Below, one piece after another: positions 6,197-13,651 of a stretch of 15,156 nucleotides of DNA (positions are counted from its first letter, which is position 1; each line of letters begins with the position of its first letter). The notes beneath the pieces are model-generated. The model was not told the DNA's origin, did not search any database, and worked only from the letters and a program-made list of their open reading frames with translations. Made by a program: the position numbers and the translations under genes. Source of the stretch: an uncultured Alphaproteobacteria bacterium (GTDB taxonomy: Bacteria > Pseudomonadota > Alphaproteobacteria > Puniceispirillales > Puniceispirillaceae); assembly GCA_913031555.1 (NCBI GenBank), contig CAJWDO010000014.1, positions 1 to 15,156 of the forward strand. The letters are read 5' to 3'.

Positions 6197-8212
6197 ATGA
6201 CACTTGTAATCGGTCTTGACACAGGCGGCACATTCACCGATGCCGCGCTTCTCGACACCGGCGCCGGCGCCGTCATTGGCACCGGCAAATCGCTGACCAC
6301 ACGCCAGGACCTGTCAATTGGCGTCGGTGGGGCCATCGACCGGGTGCTTGAGGCGTTCGACGGCGATGCCAGCGATATCGGCCTTGTCTCGCTGTCAACA
6401 ACGCTGGCAACCAACGCTGTTGTCGAGGGGGTTGGCGGACGTGTCTGCCTTATCATGATCGGGTTTGATGAATCAGCACTCGGGCGGGCCGATCTGGCGC
6501 GGGCACTCGGCCAAGACAAGGTTTTCTTTATTGCCGGCGGGCACAGCCCTGATGGATCGCCGCAGGCGCGGCTCGACGAAGCCGCCATTCATGCCGCCAT
6601 CAGCGACACCGAAGGTGACATTTCCGCTTTTGCCGTAGCCGGCCATTTCGCAACCCGCAATCCGGACCATGAAAGACGGGTCCGCGATCTTCTTCTTGAG
6701 CTTGGCAGCGCGCCGGTCACCTGCAGTCATGAGATGTCGTCCTCGCTTGGTGGCCCGCGAAGGGCTCTCACCGCCGTGCTGAATGCAAGGCTGATCAACC
6801 TTCTCGACAGGCTTGTCGCCGCCACCGAATCCATCATGGCGGAACGCGGCCTTGCCTGCCCGCTGATGGTGGTCAAGGGTGACGGATCGCTCCTGCAGGC
6901 CGATTATGCCCGTTCGCGACCTGTGGAGACCGTATTGTCGGGGCCGGCCGCCAGCCTTGCCGGCGCGGCTTTTCTTGCCGGCACGAAGACGGCCCTTGTC
7001 GCCGATATTGGCGGCACGACAACCGATATCGCGCTGCTGCAGAACGGGGCGCCACGACTGAAGGCTGATGGCGCGCTTGTCGGCGGTTGGCAGACAATGG
7101 TGGAGGCGGCCGATATCCGCACCTGCGGGCTTGGCGGCGACAGCGAGGTCAGGCCGGTCAGTCGCGGCACCGCCGGTGGTCTGACGCTGGGACCGCGCCG
7201 CGCCGTACCCCTGTCGCTTCTTGCCAGCCAGTGGCCCGAGGCCAAGGATCGTCTCGCCGCGCAGCTTGACGTTACCGTGCCAATGGCTACCGATGGTCGC
7301 TTTGTAATGCCCTTGATGCCGAACGGCGTTCCCAACTGGCTGACACGGTCCGAGGCCCGGCTTGCGGAAAAGGCGCTGGAGGTCGGGCCGGTCAGCATTG
7401 CCGATATTGCCGGCACGCAACTGGCGCTTGGCGCGGTCGACAGGCTGATTGCGCGCGGCCTGCTGACACTTGCCGCCTTCACGCCGACCGATGCGCTTCA
7501 TGTTACCGGCGATTTCACCGAATTCGACCATGAGGCAGCGCTGCTTGGCGCCAAACTTATGGCCCGCCAGAAGAACGGTATCGGCCAGGCGGTCGCCGAA
7601 AGCGAAAATGATCTTGCGAAGCAGACGCTAGCCGAACTGCATCGCCGGACCGGGTTGGCGCTGATGGATGCGGCCCTTGCTCATGACGGTGTCGGCGAGA
7701 ACCAGGCAAGCACGAACCCGCTGCTGGCCAGCCTTTATCGCACTGGTACTGGCACTGGTACTGGTGCCCCCGGCAGACTTGTCGATCTGTCGCTCAGCCT
7801 TGATACCGGGTTGGTGGCGCTTGGCGCGTCGGCCGGCACGCATTACCCGCATGTCGCCAGCCTGATGGGGGTTGAGCTGAATGTGCCGGACCACGCCGAT
7901 GTCGCCGGTGCCGTCGGTGCGGCGGCCGGTACGGTTCGCCAGCGCGTTGTCATTTCCGTTACCCAGCCCACCGAAGGCCGCTTTCGGGTACATCTCCCCG
8001 ATGGACCAAAGGATCTTGGCGAGATGGAGGCGGCGCTCGACCTTGCCCGCGAAGCCGTCACCAATCTGGCGACAACACGGGCCACAAGTGCCGGCGCTCA
8101 TCATGTGAGCGTGACACTTGACGAGGATGTGAAGCTGGTGCCGATCAGCCGTGACCGCGATATGTTCATCGAAGCGCTGATCTATGCCACCGCCGATGGG
8201 CGCGCCGGCTGA
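6197..8212 (+). CDS. Hydantoinase/oxoprolinase family protein (HyuA type)
   Basis: This 671-residue protein has the N-terminal ATP-binding motif of the hydantoinase A/5-oxoprolinase family (IGLDTGGTFTDAAL, about 5-18) and a second phosphate-binding motif ADIGGTTTDIALLQNG at about 270-285. These enzymes open lactam or hydantoin rings with ATP (N-methylhydantoinase, oxoprolinase, acetone carboxylase relatives). Length is normal for a HyuA subunit. The usual HyuB partner is not next to it; the following gene is a flavoprotein. Either the partner is elsewhere or this is one of the stand-alone members. A Thr-Gly repeat near residues 516-523 is encoded by a hexamer microsatellite. An AGGA-type ribosome binding site (AGGAACAGGCCC) precedes the ATG. 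The amidotransferase upstream also acts on amide chemistry, but a shared pathway is only inference. Confidence 0.88.
   Translation: MTLVIGLDTGGTFTDAALLDTGAGAVIGTGKSLTTRQDLSIGVGGAIDRVLEAFDGDASDIGLVSLSTTLATNAVVEGVGGRVCLIMIGFDESALGRADLARALGQDKVFFIAGGHSPDGSPQARLDEAAIHAAISDTEGDISAFAVAGHFATRNPDHERRVRDLLLELGSAPVTCSHEMSSSLGGPRRALTAVLNARLINLLDRLVAATESIMAERGLACPLMVVKGDGSLLQADYARSRPVETVLSGPAASLAGAAFLAGTKTALVADIGGTTTDIALLQNGAPRLKADGALVGGWQTMVEAADIRTCGLGGDSEVRPVSRGTAGGLTLGPRRAVPLSLLASQWPEAKDRLAAQLDVTVPMATDGRFVMPLMPNGVPNWLTRSEARLAEKALEVGPVSIADIAGTQLALGAVDRLIARGLLTLAAFTPTDALHVTGDFTEFDHEAALLGAKLMARQKNGIGQAVAESENDLAKQTLAELHRRTGLALMDAALAHDGVGENQASTNPLLASLYRTGTGTGTGAPGRLVDLSLSLDTGLVALGASAGTHYPHVASLMGVELNVPDHADVAGAVGAAAGTVRQRVVISVTQPTEGRFRVHLPDGPKDLGEMEAALDLAREAVTNLATTRATSAGAHHVSVTLDEDVKLVPISRDRDMFIEALIYATADGRAG
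7742..7765. repeat. Hexamer microsatellite in the hydantoinase gene
   Basis: Four copies of ACTGGY (ACTGGT, ACTGGC, ACTGGT, ACTGGT) encode a Thr-Gly repeat. The unit is a multiple of three, so copy changes would keep the frame. It probably lies in a surface loop. Confidence 0.75.
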
Positions 8213-8233
8213 CAGGTCGATTTTTCATACGCT

Positions 8234-8250
8234 GTTAACGGGGTATTAAC
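8234..8250. promoter_or_regulatory. Inverted repeat GTTAA-N7-TTAAC before the FMN reductase gene
   Basis: GTTAA (8234-8238) and TTAAC (8246-8250) form perfect five-base arms around CGGGGTA, 47 bases ahead of the start codon. It is an AT-rich island in GC-rich DNA, fitting a promoter-proximal operator. No regulator is assigned. Confidence 0.3.
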
Positions 8251-8297
8251 CCACCTGCTCTATTCTGGCGATCTGTCCCTTCGTCAGGATTGAACAT

Positions 8298-8864
8298 ATG
8301 ACCAGCATTCTGATCTTTTCCGGTTCGGCGCGACAGGGTGCGTTTTCCAAGCAACTTGCCGCCGCCGCCACAACACTCATCAACGGTGAAGGCGGCAAAC
8401 CGACCCTGATCGACCTCGCCGATTTCGAGGTTCCCCTCTATAACGCCGACCTTGAGGCCGAGAGTGGCATCCCGCAGCCGGCAGTTGATTTCTGGCGGCT
8501 TGTCGCCTCGCATGACGGGATGGCCATTGCCACCCCCGAATATAACGGCTTTGTCACGCCGCTCCTGCTGAAAATGCTGTGCTGGGCATCGCGCCCGTCA
8601 CCGGGCGATGATTTCGGAACGGTGTTTCAGGGGCGACCGGTGGCATTGATGGCGTCCAGCCCGGGGCGCCTTGGCGGGGTGCGGGTGATACCGCGGCTTC
8701 GCGATATCGTTGCCGAACTGGGGATGATCGCCATTCCCGGCTTTGTGACGGTGCCGGACGCGGCATCCGCCTTCACCGAGCAGGGCCGGCTTGTCGAACA
8801 CCGGAAAGAAGAGGAAGTCGTCTGTCTGGTCAGGCGGCTGATGACGGCCAGCCGGCGCGGCTGA
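8298..8864 (+). CDS. NADPH-dependent FMN reductase family flavoprotein
   Basis: This 188-residue cytoplasmic flavodoxin-fold protein resembles NAD(P)H-dependent FMN/quinone/chromate reductases. The FMN phosphate-binding loop is FSGSARQGAFSKQL (about 7-20), the second loop is ATPEYNGFVTPLLLKML (about 78-94), and the third reads MASSPGRLGG (about 118-127). All three flavin-contact loops are present and the length is normal. The substrate cannot be told: quinones, FMN, azo compounds and metal oxyanions are all used within the family. The 85 bases upstream contain an inverted repeat, so it may have its own promoter apart from the hydantoinase gene. It converges with the lipoprotein gene, and I see no clear terminator hairpin between them. 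Confidence 0.87.
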   Translation: MTSILIFSGSARQGAFSKQLAAAATTLINGEGGKPTLIDLADFEVPLYNADLEAESGIPQPAVDFWRLVASHDGMAIATPEYNGFVTPLLLKMLCWASRPSPGDDFGTVFQGRPVALMASSPGRLGGVRVIPRLRDIVAELGMIAIPGFVTVPDAASAFTEQGRLVEHRKEEEVVCLVRRLMTASRRG

Positions 8865-8906
8865 CATTCGCAATATTTACGGATCGAATATTAGCAGACC
8901 GAATTT

Positions 8907-9611
8907 TCAGAAGGCGCGCTGGCGCACCGGCATGCAGACAGCCTGATAGGATTTCTCGTCACGAAGACGGACTTTGGCGACCCTGATAGCGCCTGGCCGC
9001 CGGTGATCGCGAACGCTGTCTTCACCCCAGACAAGGCTGATATCGCCGCTGGACCTATCAAGGCGCATTTCAACCGTTTCGATTTTCTCACGCGTTGACA
9101 CCAGAGGCCGGCCATCGACCCGCGCCTTCATCATCGGCCCACTCTCCAGCACATGACGAAGCACGATCTCGCGGTCCGTGGTGTCGATGGTCAGTTCGCC
9201 AGGCGTGGCAGTGAATTCAACGGCAACAGGCTCTGCCTCGGCTTCGGCAGGGCCATCGACCAGCAGTTCGGGAAACAGCTGCGCCATTTCATCGGTTGCG
9301 GGTGGCTCTTCAAACGGCACCGTGACATAGGACTGAACAGGGGTTCGCTCGCCATCCTCGAACGATTGCAGGCGTACGGCCGTCACGCCGTCCTCCTCGG
9401 CAACAAGCGCCACATGCATGGTGCCGGCGAAATTGGCCTCGCTCGTACCCTCGATGCTGGCACGCTGCATCCGGAACACACCGTCGCAGACAAGTGTCAC
9501 CGCTGACGCATCGGCATTTGTCGCGGCAGTGGCCGTGCCGGTTCCACCGATGACAGGGGCACATGATGCCAATATCGCGGCCAGCGCCGCTTTATGTGAA
9601 ATTCTGAACAT
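8907..9611 (-). CDS. Putative lipoprotein / periplasmic protein of unknown function
   Basis: This 234-residue protein is not one I recognise. The N-terminus has two basic residues (Arg3, Lys7), a hydrophobic stretch AALAAILA (8-15) and a lipobox-like Leu14-Ala-Ser-Cys17, so it is probably exported and lipid-modified; plain signal peptidase I cleavage after a later alanine is the alternative. The mature part has two further cysteines, one in TLVCDGVF near the start and one in AVCMPV near the end, which could form a disulfide. The region between is acidic (GPAEAEAEP) and beta-rich by appearance. An AT-rich stretch with TTAATTAA (9626-9633) just before the start may be its promoter. It is convergent with the FMN reductase gene. 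Confidence 0.75.
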   Translation of the reverse strand: MFRISHKAALAAILASCAPVIGGTGTATAATNADASAVTLVCDGVFRMQRASIEGTSEANFAGTMHVALVAEEDGVTAVRLQSFEDGERTPVQSYVTVPFEEPPATDEMAQLFPELLVDGPAEAEAEPVAVEFTATPGELTIDTTDREIVLRHVLESGPMMKARVDGRPLVSTREKIETVEMRLDRSSGDISLVWGEDSVRDHRRPGAIRVAKVRLRDEKSYQAVCMPVRQRAF

Positions 9612-9694
9612 GACAGAAAAATAATTTAATTAACCATTCACCAAAAGCCCCTGTTCGATATCGGACGTTCATGGCGAAAGTCGGAAAGCGGGAC

Positions 9695-10693
9695 TCACGC
9701 TTCCGGCGGCGATGGCAGCCGCGCCGATTCCGTATAGTCGGCATAGCGTTCCACCGAGATATTACTGCCACAGGCCAGCACCCCGACACGCCGCCCGGCG
9801 ACCCGGTCACGAAGCGGACCCAGCGTTGCCGCCAGAGAGGCGGTGCAGGCCGGCTCGGCAATCAGGTTGAGCGTGTGCCGCATCAGCAGCATCGTATCAG
9901 CCATCAACCGGTCGGGAATAGTGATCAACTCATCGACATGCCGTCGCGCCAGCGCCATCGATTCCGGCATCGCCATTGGCGCGCCAAGGCTGTCGGCGAT
10001 TGTCGCCACGCGGTCAAGCGCCTCCGCCCGGCCCGACCGGAAGCTGCGGCCAAGACTGTCGGCGCCTTCCGGTTCAACGCCGATGATGGTTGTCTTCGGG
10101 CTCAGATGCTTGATCGCCGCCGCCATGCCGGAAATCAGGCCACCGCCGCCAACAGGCAGCACGACAAGATCCAGCGGCGGGCAGTCCTCGACCATCTCGG
10201 CACCACAGCTTGCCGCACCATAGGCCATGTTCACATCGTTGAACGGGTGCAGGATCTGCCGCCCCTCCTCCTCGGCCAGCGCGTTGAGAACAGGCACGGC
10301 CGCCATCATGTCGGGAACGGACACGATCTCCGCGCCAAGCGCACGGCACCCCTCGATCCGGAACGGGTCCGCCGCCTCGGTCATCACAACCTTGGCATGA
10401 ACGCCCGCCATTTGCGCCGCCCAGGCAATGGCCAGCGCGTGATTGCCACCGCTGAAAGTGGTGACGCCGCGCCGCCGCTGCTCATCTGCCAGCCAGCCAA
10501 CGCCAAGGGCGGCGCCACGGGCCTTGAATGATCCGGTCTGCTGAAACAGCTCCATTTTCAGGAACAGCTCGGCACCCGGGGGGATAAAGGCGGCGATCTT
10601 GCTGCCACACAGCGGCAGGACAGGGGTGCGGATCACCTGCCCGGCGAGTTCGGCGCGCGTGGCGGCGATACTGTCAGTCGTGAATGCGGTCAT
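9695..10693 (-). CDS. Threonine/serine dehydratase-like PLP enzyme (fold type II)
   Basis: This 332-residue enzyme has the features of threonine ammonia-lyases, serine dehydratases and serine racemases, which convert Thr/Ser to 2-oxo acids and ammonia or racemise Ser. The PLP-binding lysine is Lys57 in TGSFKARGA. The substrate loop is SGGNHA (81-86), the phosphate-binding glycine loop is PVGGGGLISG (181-190), and ACGSNIS near the end contacts the pyridine nitrogen. There is no C-terminal ACT regulatory domain, so it is the short, catabolic or racemase-like form rather than a feedback-inhibited biosynthetic IlvA. It is on the same strand as the lipoprotein and FGE genes, but the gaps (45 to the FGE stop, 83 to the lipoprotein start) leave operon membership open. 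Exact substrate is not decided by the sequence. Confidence 0.88.
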   Translation of the reverse strand: MTAFTTDSIAATRAELAGQVIRTPVLPLCGSKIAAFIPPGAELFLKMELFQQTGSFKARGAALGVGWLADEQRRRGVTTFSGGNHALAIAWAAQMAGVHAKVVMTEAADPFRIEGCRALGAEIVSVPDMMAAVPVLNALAEEEGRQILHPFNDVNMAYGAASCGAEMVEDCPPLDLVVLPVGGGGLISGMAAAIKHLSPKTTIIGVEPEGADSLGRSFRSGRAEALDRVATIADSLGAPMAMPESMALARRHVDELITIPDRLMADTMLLMRHTLNLIAEPACTASLAATLGPLRDRVAGRRVGVLACGSNISVERYADYTESARLPSPPEA

Positions 10694-10737
10694 GGCAAGA
10701 CGCTAGCAACGCGCCGCACCGCCCGTCAATCCTGGCC

Positions 10738-11706
10738 TCACACAACATCCCAGACGACGCGGAACCCCTGATGCGCGGCTGTTGAATCAGGCGATATGCC
10801 GGACCGTGCCGCGATACGATACCGATAGCAATAGCTTCGGTGGCACAGGAAAGACCCGCCCTTGGCAAGCTTGTATCCCTGCATTGTCCGCAGCCGCTCC
10901 TTCACCCGTTTCTTCAATGACCGGATGCGGAAATCATCAGCCGTCCATTCCCAGACATTGCCGACCATATTGTAGATCCCATAGCCGTTCGGCGCGAAGG
11001 ATGCTGCCGGTGCGGTGCCGGCATGGCCGTCACGGGCGGTATTGTTCTGCGGGAAGCGACCCTGCCATATGTTGCAGGGAAGGAAGGTCTCGTCATCCGG
11101 TTCCTCATCGCCCCAGGGAAAGCGGACATCGCCAAGCCCGCCCCGCGCCGCATGCTCCCATTCCGCCTCGGTGGGAAGACGCCCGCCGACCCAGGCGGCA
11201 TAGGCGGTGGCATCATTCCACGATATATGAACCGCCGGATGATCCGGGTGCCAGACCCCCGCCGTGCCGGGACCATGAATCTCGCGCCAGTTGGCGCCAT
11301 CGACGCGGCGCCACCATTCACTGCCGACAACGCCGTCGGTCGGCCCGGCATCCCGGTGGACATCGGACCAGAAGACAAAGGACCATTCCCACTGTTCGGC
11401 CTCACTCACATGGCCCGTGGCCTCAATGAAGGCGGCGAATTCGGCATTCGTGACACTGGTCGCGCCGATCATGAACGGGGCGAGGCGCACCCGTCGCACC
11501 GGCCCCTCGCCATCATCGGCGAGTTCGCGCCTGTCGGTGCCGACAAGCGCGCGCCCACCCGGGATATGGACGGCATGCGCCGCGACACGCCGCGCCGCGC
11601 CCACCGGCGCAACTTCGCCATGGCCCGTGCCATCACCGGCCGGACCCGGCGCTTCGGCTGGCGGTTGGCAGCAGCTGTCGGATGCGTTCCTCATGGCGGC
11701 GATCAT
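10738..11706 (-). CDS. Formylglycine-generating enzyme (sulfatase-modifying factor, SUMF1/FGE family)
   Basis: This 322-residue protein is a formylglycine-generating enzyme, which oxidises a Cys in the CxPxR motif of type I sulfatases to the catalytic formylglycine. The hallmark GGSFLCHRSYCYRYR is present with both active-site cysteines (Cys288 and Cys293). Their four-residue gap matches Cys336 and Cys341 of the human enzyme, which separates true FGEs from the many SUMF1-fold proteins lacking them. Other conserved blocks are SVTNAEFAAFI, GGRLPTEAEWEHAARGG and YNMVGNVWEWTADDF. The N-terminal 50 residues are variable and poor in motifs. The ATG at 11706 is chosen; an upstream TTG (11730) and a later ATG (11694) are alternatives, none with a clear ribosome binding site. 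No sulfatase gene lies in the window, so the client must be elsewhere. Confidence 0.9.
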   Translation of the reverse strand: MIAAMRNASDSCCQPPAEAPGPAGDGTGHGEVAPVGAARRVAAHAVHIPGGRALVGTDRRELADDGEGPVRRVRLAPFMIGATSVTNAEFAAFIEATGHVSEAEQWEWSFVFWSDVHRDAGPTDGVVGSEWWRRVDGANWREIHGPGTAGVWHPDHPAVHISWNDATAYAAWVGGRLPTEAEWEHAARGGLGDVRFPWGDEEPDDETFLPCNIWQGRFPQNNTARDGHAGTAPAASFAPNGYGIYNMVGNVWEWTADDFRIRSLKKRVKERLRTMQGYKLAKGGSFLCHRSYCYRYRIAARSGISPDSTAAHQGFRVVWDVV

Positions 11707-11785
11707 CACGTCTCGAACCACGCTTCGCAAGACCTAAAGCCGGATCGGTCTCCACCCGATCGAGCCCCACCGGTTCAGCCACAAG

Positions 11786-11814
11786 TTAAACAAAAGTTCA
11801 ACCACTGGTATAAT
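11786..11814 (+). promoter_or_regulatory. Candidate promoter with extended -10 (TGGTATAAT) for the EamA transporter
   Basis: A perfect TATAAT (11809-11814) is preceded by TGG, giving an extended -10. A weak -35 (TTAAAC, 11786-11791) lies 17 bases upstream. Transcription would start near 11821, leaving a leader of about 50 bases before the ATG at 11874. The region is AT-rich compared with its surroundings. Confidence 0.5.
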
Positions 11815-11873
11815 CCTGTGATTTTGTGATGTCGGGGCTTGTGCTGTCACAGCACCATGTCACAGTGGGCTTC

Positions 11874-12710
11874 ATGACACCCGATATCTTTATGATGGTC
11901 CTTTTCGCCGGCCTCATGCATGCGTTGTGGAACGCGTTGGTCAAGGGGGCGAGCGACCGCACCATCACCTTCGGACTTGTCTCGGCCGGGCATACCATTC
12001 CGGCCATCATCATGCTGCCCTTCGTGCCATTGCCTGATCCGGAACTGCTTCCCTATATCGCCGTCTCGACCGTTATCCATTGGGGCTATTACTATTTCCT
12101 GAATACCGGCTACCGGTTTGGCGATCTGTCGCTTGTCTATCCGGTGGCGCGCGGCGTGGCGCCGTTACTGGTGGCGCTGCCAGCCTTTATCTGGCTCGAC
12201 GAATCGCTGCCGGCCGTCGCGTGGGCCGGGATGATCTGCATTTCGGCCGGCATCCTCGTTCTTGCCATACGCCGGGCCGGCAAGGGCCCGCAGGTGCCGG
12301 CCCTTGTCATGGCGCTTCTGACAGGTGGCACCATCGCGCTTTATTCGCTTGTTGACGGCGTCGGCATCCGTCTTGCCGAACAGGCGCTGACCTATATCAT
12401 CTGGCTGTTCATCGCCGAGGGGTTCGTGATTCTCTATATCTTCCTGCCGCGCATGAAACGCCTTCGCGCGCAGACAGGACGCCAGGTGATGATCGGACTT
12501 GCCGGCGGCATTCTGTCGGCGCTGGCCTATGCGCTGGCGCTGTATGCCAAAAGCAAGGCGCCGCTTGGCATGGTATCGGCGCTTCGCGAGACATCGGTGG
12601 TTTTCGCCGCAATGATCGGCCTGATCTGTTTTGGCGAACGGCCGGTACGTCCGCGCCTGATCGCCGCCGCCATGGTCGCCATCGGGATTGTGATGCTAGC
12701 GCTGGCCTGA
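11874..12710 (+). CDS. EamA/DMT-superfamily transporter
   Basis: This 278-residue inner-membrane protein has about ten hydrophobic segments in two repeated halves of five, as in the drug/metabolite transporter superfamily. The first half begins with VLFAGLMHALWNALVKGA, a typical EamA opening with the HALWNA motif. YPVARGVAPLLVALPAFIWLDE (about 96-117) ends helix 3-4, and the matching position in the second half reads SALRETSVVFAAMIGLICFGE (about 236-256). The substrate is unknown; family members export amino acids, metabolites or drugs. The ATG at 11874 is preferred because it places the start directly before the first membrane helix, as in relatives. The frame is open back to 11826 (GTG/ATG), which would add 16 residues and almost no leader after the candidate promoter. 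Confidence 0.87.
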   Translation: MTPDIFMMVLFAGLMHALWNALVKGASDRTITFGLVSAGHTIPAIIMLPFVPLPDPELLPYIAVSTVIHWGYYYFLNTGYRFGDLSLVYPVARGVAPLLVALPAFIWLDESLPAVAWAGMICISAGILVLAIRRAGKGPQVPALVMALLTGGTIALYSLVDGVGIRLAEQALTYIIWLFIAEGFVILYIFLPRMKRLRAQTGRQVMIGLAGGILSALAYALALYAKSKAPLGMVSALRETSVVFAAMIGLICFGERPVRPRLIAAAMVAIGIVMLALA

Positions 12711-12805
12711 CAATCAACAGGGTATATGAGTGTCTTTTTTTGGGGAAGCATCCGCGCGGAAAACGAAAACCCCCGCCAGACATAGCCTGATTGGTTTGGG
12801 CAAAA

Positions 12806-12829
12806 ATTCGGGGCAAGGATTCGGGGCAA
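12806..12829. repeat. Short 13-bp tandem repeat in the intergenic region
   Basis: ATTCGGGGCAA occurs at 12806-12816 and again at 12819-12829, a period of 13. It lies in the 286-base gap between the transporter and the DMSP lyase gene, where I see no gene and no clear promoter or terminator. Confidence 0.6.
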
Positions 12830-12996
12830 AGGACACAGCCTTGCTGTCATGCATGGATGGTTGGTGAAGCCAGCGGCCTGCGGTAGATAATCGAAAGTTG
12901 GACACTGATCACTTTTCCTTTGACGGCGGCATCAGCTTTCGTTTTGGTATTTGGCGAACGGTTTTGGCACTGGATGACACTGGGTAGATTTGGGTC

Positions 12997-13614
12997 ATGA
13001 CACTTGAGATTCTAATGGAAGGTCTGTGTGGACTCCTGTCGGAGGATTATCCGATTGAGAGAAACGCGAAAGCAGAACTGCAAAGGGCAACCAAGGCAGC
13101 CAGCCCACCACAGCCCTCCACCAAGCTGTCTTTTACCAAGCTGGCCGACCCCTTTCTGGAAGTCATGGCACATGACAGTGCCCATCCGATTTGTCATCTG
13201 ATTGGCGGGCTGCCAATCTGCTGGGCACCACCGCAGACCTCTTTGGACCCCCTTTACAAGGAACACAGCCATTTCAAGGCACATGTCGAACTGCTTGGGC
13301 CAACAGGACTTGTGGCCTCTTCACGGGTCCGCATCGGTCTGTACGGCATGCTTCCCCACTCTGAATATGGCCTTCGAACGCATCCGGCCGAGGAAACATA
13401 CATCATGTTGGCCGGAAGTGCCTTCTGGAAGGTCGCGGACGCGCCGTATCAGCAGTTATTTGCCGGCCAGAGATCACATCACCCGTCAATGATGCCGCAC
13501 GCCACCCGCACACAGGATGATGCCTTCATGTCGATCTATATCTGGGATGGGGATATCGCGACGGACAATTATAGATATTTTGGTTTACCGGATGACGAGG
13601 GCAGTTCCGGATAA
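12997..13614 (+). CDS. Cupin dimethylsulfoniopropionate (DMSP) lyase, DddQ/DddL/DddW group
   Basis: This 205-residue protein has the pattern of cupin DMSP lyases, which cleave the algal osmolyte DMSP into dimethyl sulfide and acrylate in the cytoplasm. The cupin core is in the C-terminal half. THPAEETYIMLAGSAFW supplies His129, Glu133 and Tyr135, and HHPSMMPHATRT supplies His168. The His-x3-Glu-x-Tyr order with a second His about 34 residues on is how I recall the DddQ metal ligands (His125, Glu129, Tyr131, His163). The first cupin His of many relatives is Arg127 here. The end, IYIWDGDI, is also typical. Length is closer to DddQ (about 200) than DddL, but I cannot choose between subfamilies. 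The ribosome binding site is weak; an ATG at 13015 is an alternative start. The dehydrogenase gene begins 37 bases later on the same strand. Confidence 0.82.
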   Translation: MTLEILMEGLCGLLSEDYPIERNAKAELQRATKAASPPQPSTKLSFTKLADPFLEVMAHDSAHPICHLIGGLPICWAPPQTSLDPLYKEHSHFKAHVELLGPTGLVASSRVRIGLYGMLPHSEYGLRTHPAEETYIMLAGSAFWKVADAPYQQLFAGQRSHHPSMMPHATRTQDDAFMSIYIWDGDIATDNYRYFGLPDDEGSSG

Positions 13615-13651
13615 ACCGCCGGGGATCAAAGCAGCAACTGAGAGTAATGCC

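Noticed and set aside
6473..7531. 352-codon minus-strand open frame inside the hydantoinase gene
   Set aside because: Shadow frame: the plus strand carries both ATP-binding motifs and a full-length family match.
9671..10531. 286-codon plus-strand open frame over the dehydratase
   Set aside because: It is the complement of the PLP enzyme, Arg/His-rich with no motif; the minus strand has all catalytic motifs.
11023..11829. 268-codon plus-strand open frame over the FGE gene
   Set aside because: Antisense of a gene with the CHRSYC active site; no recognisable domain on the plus strand.
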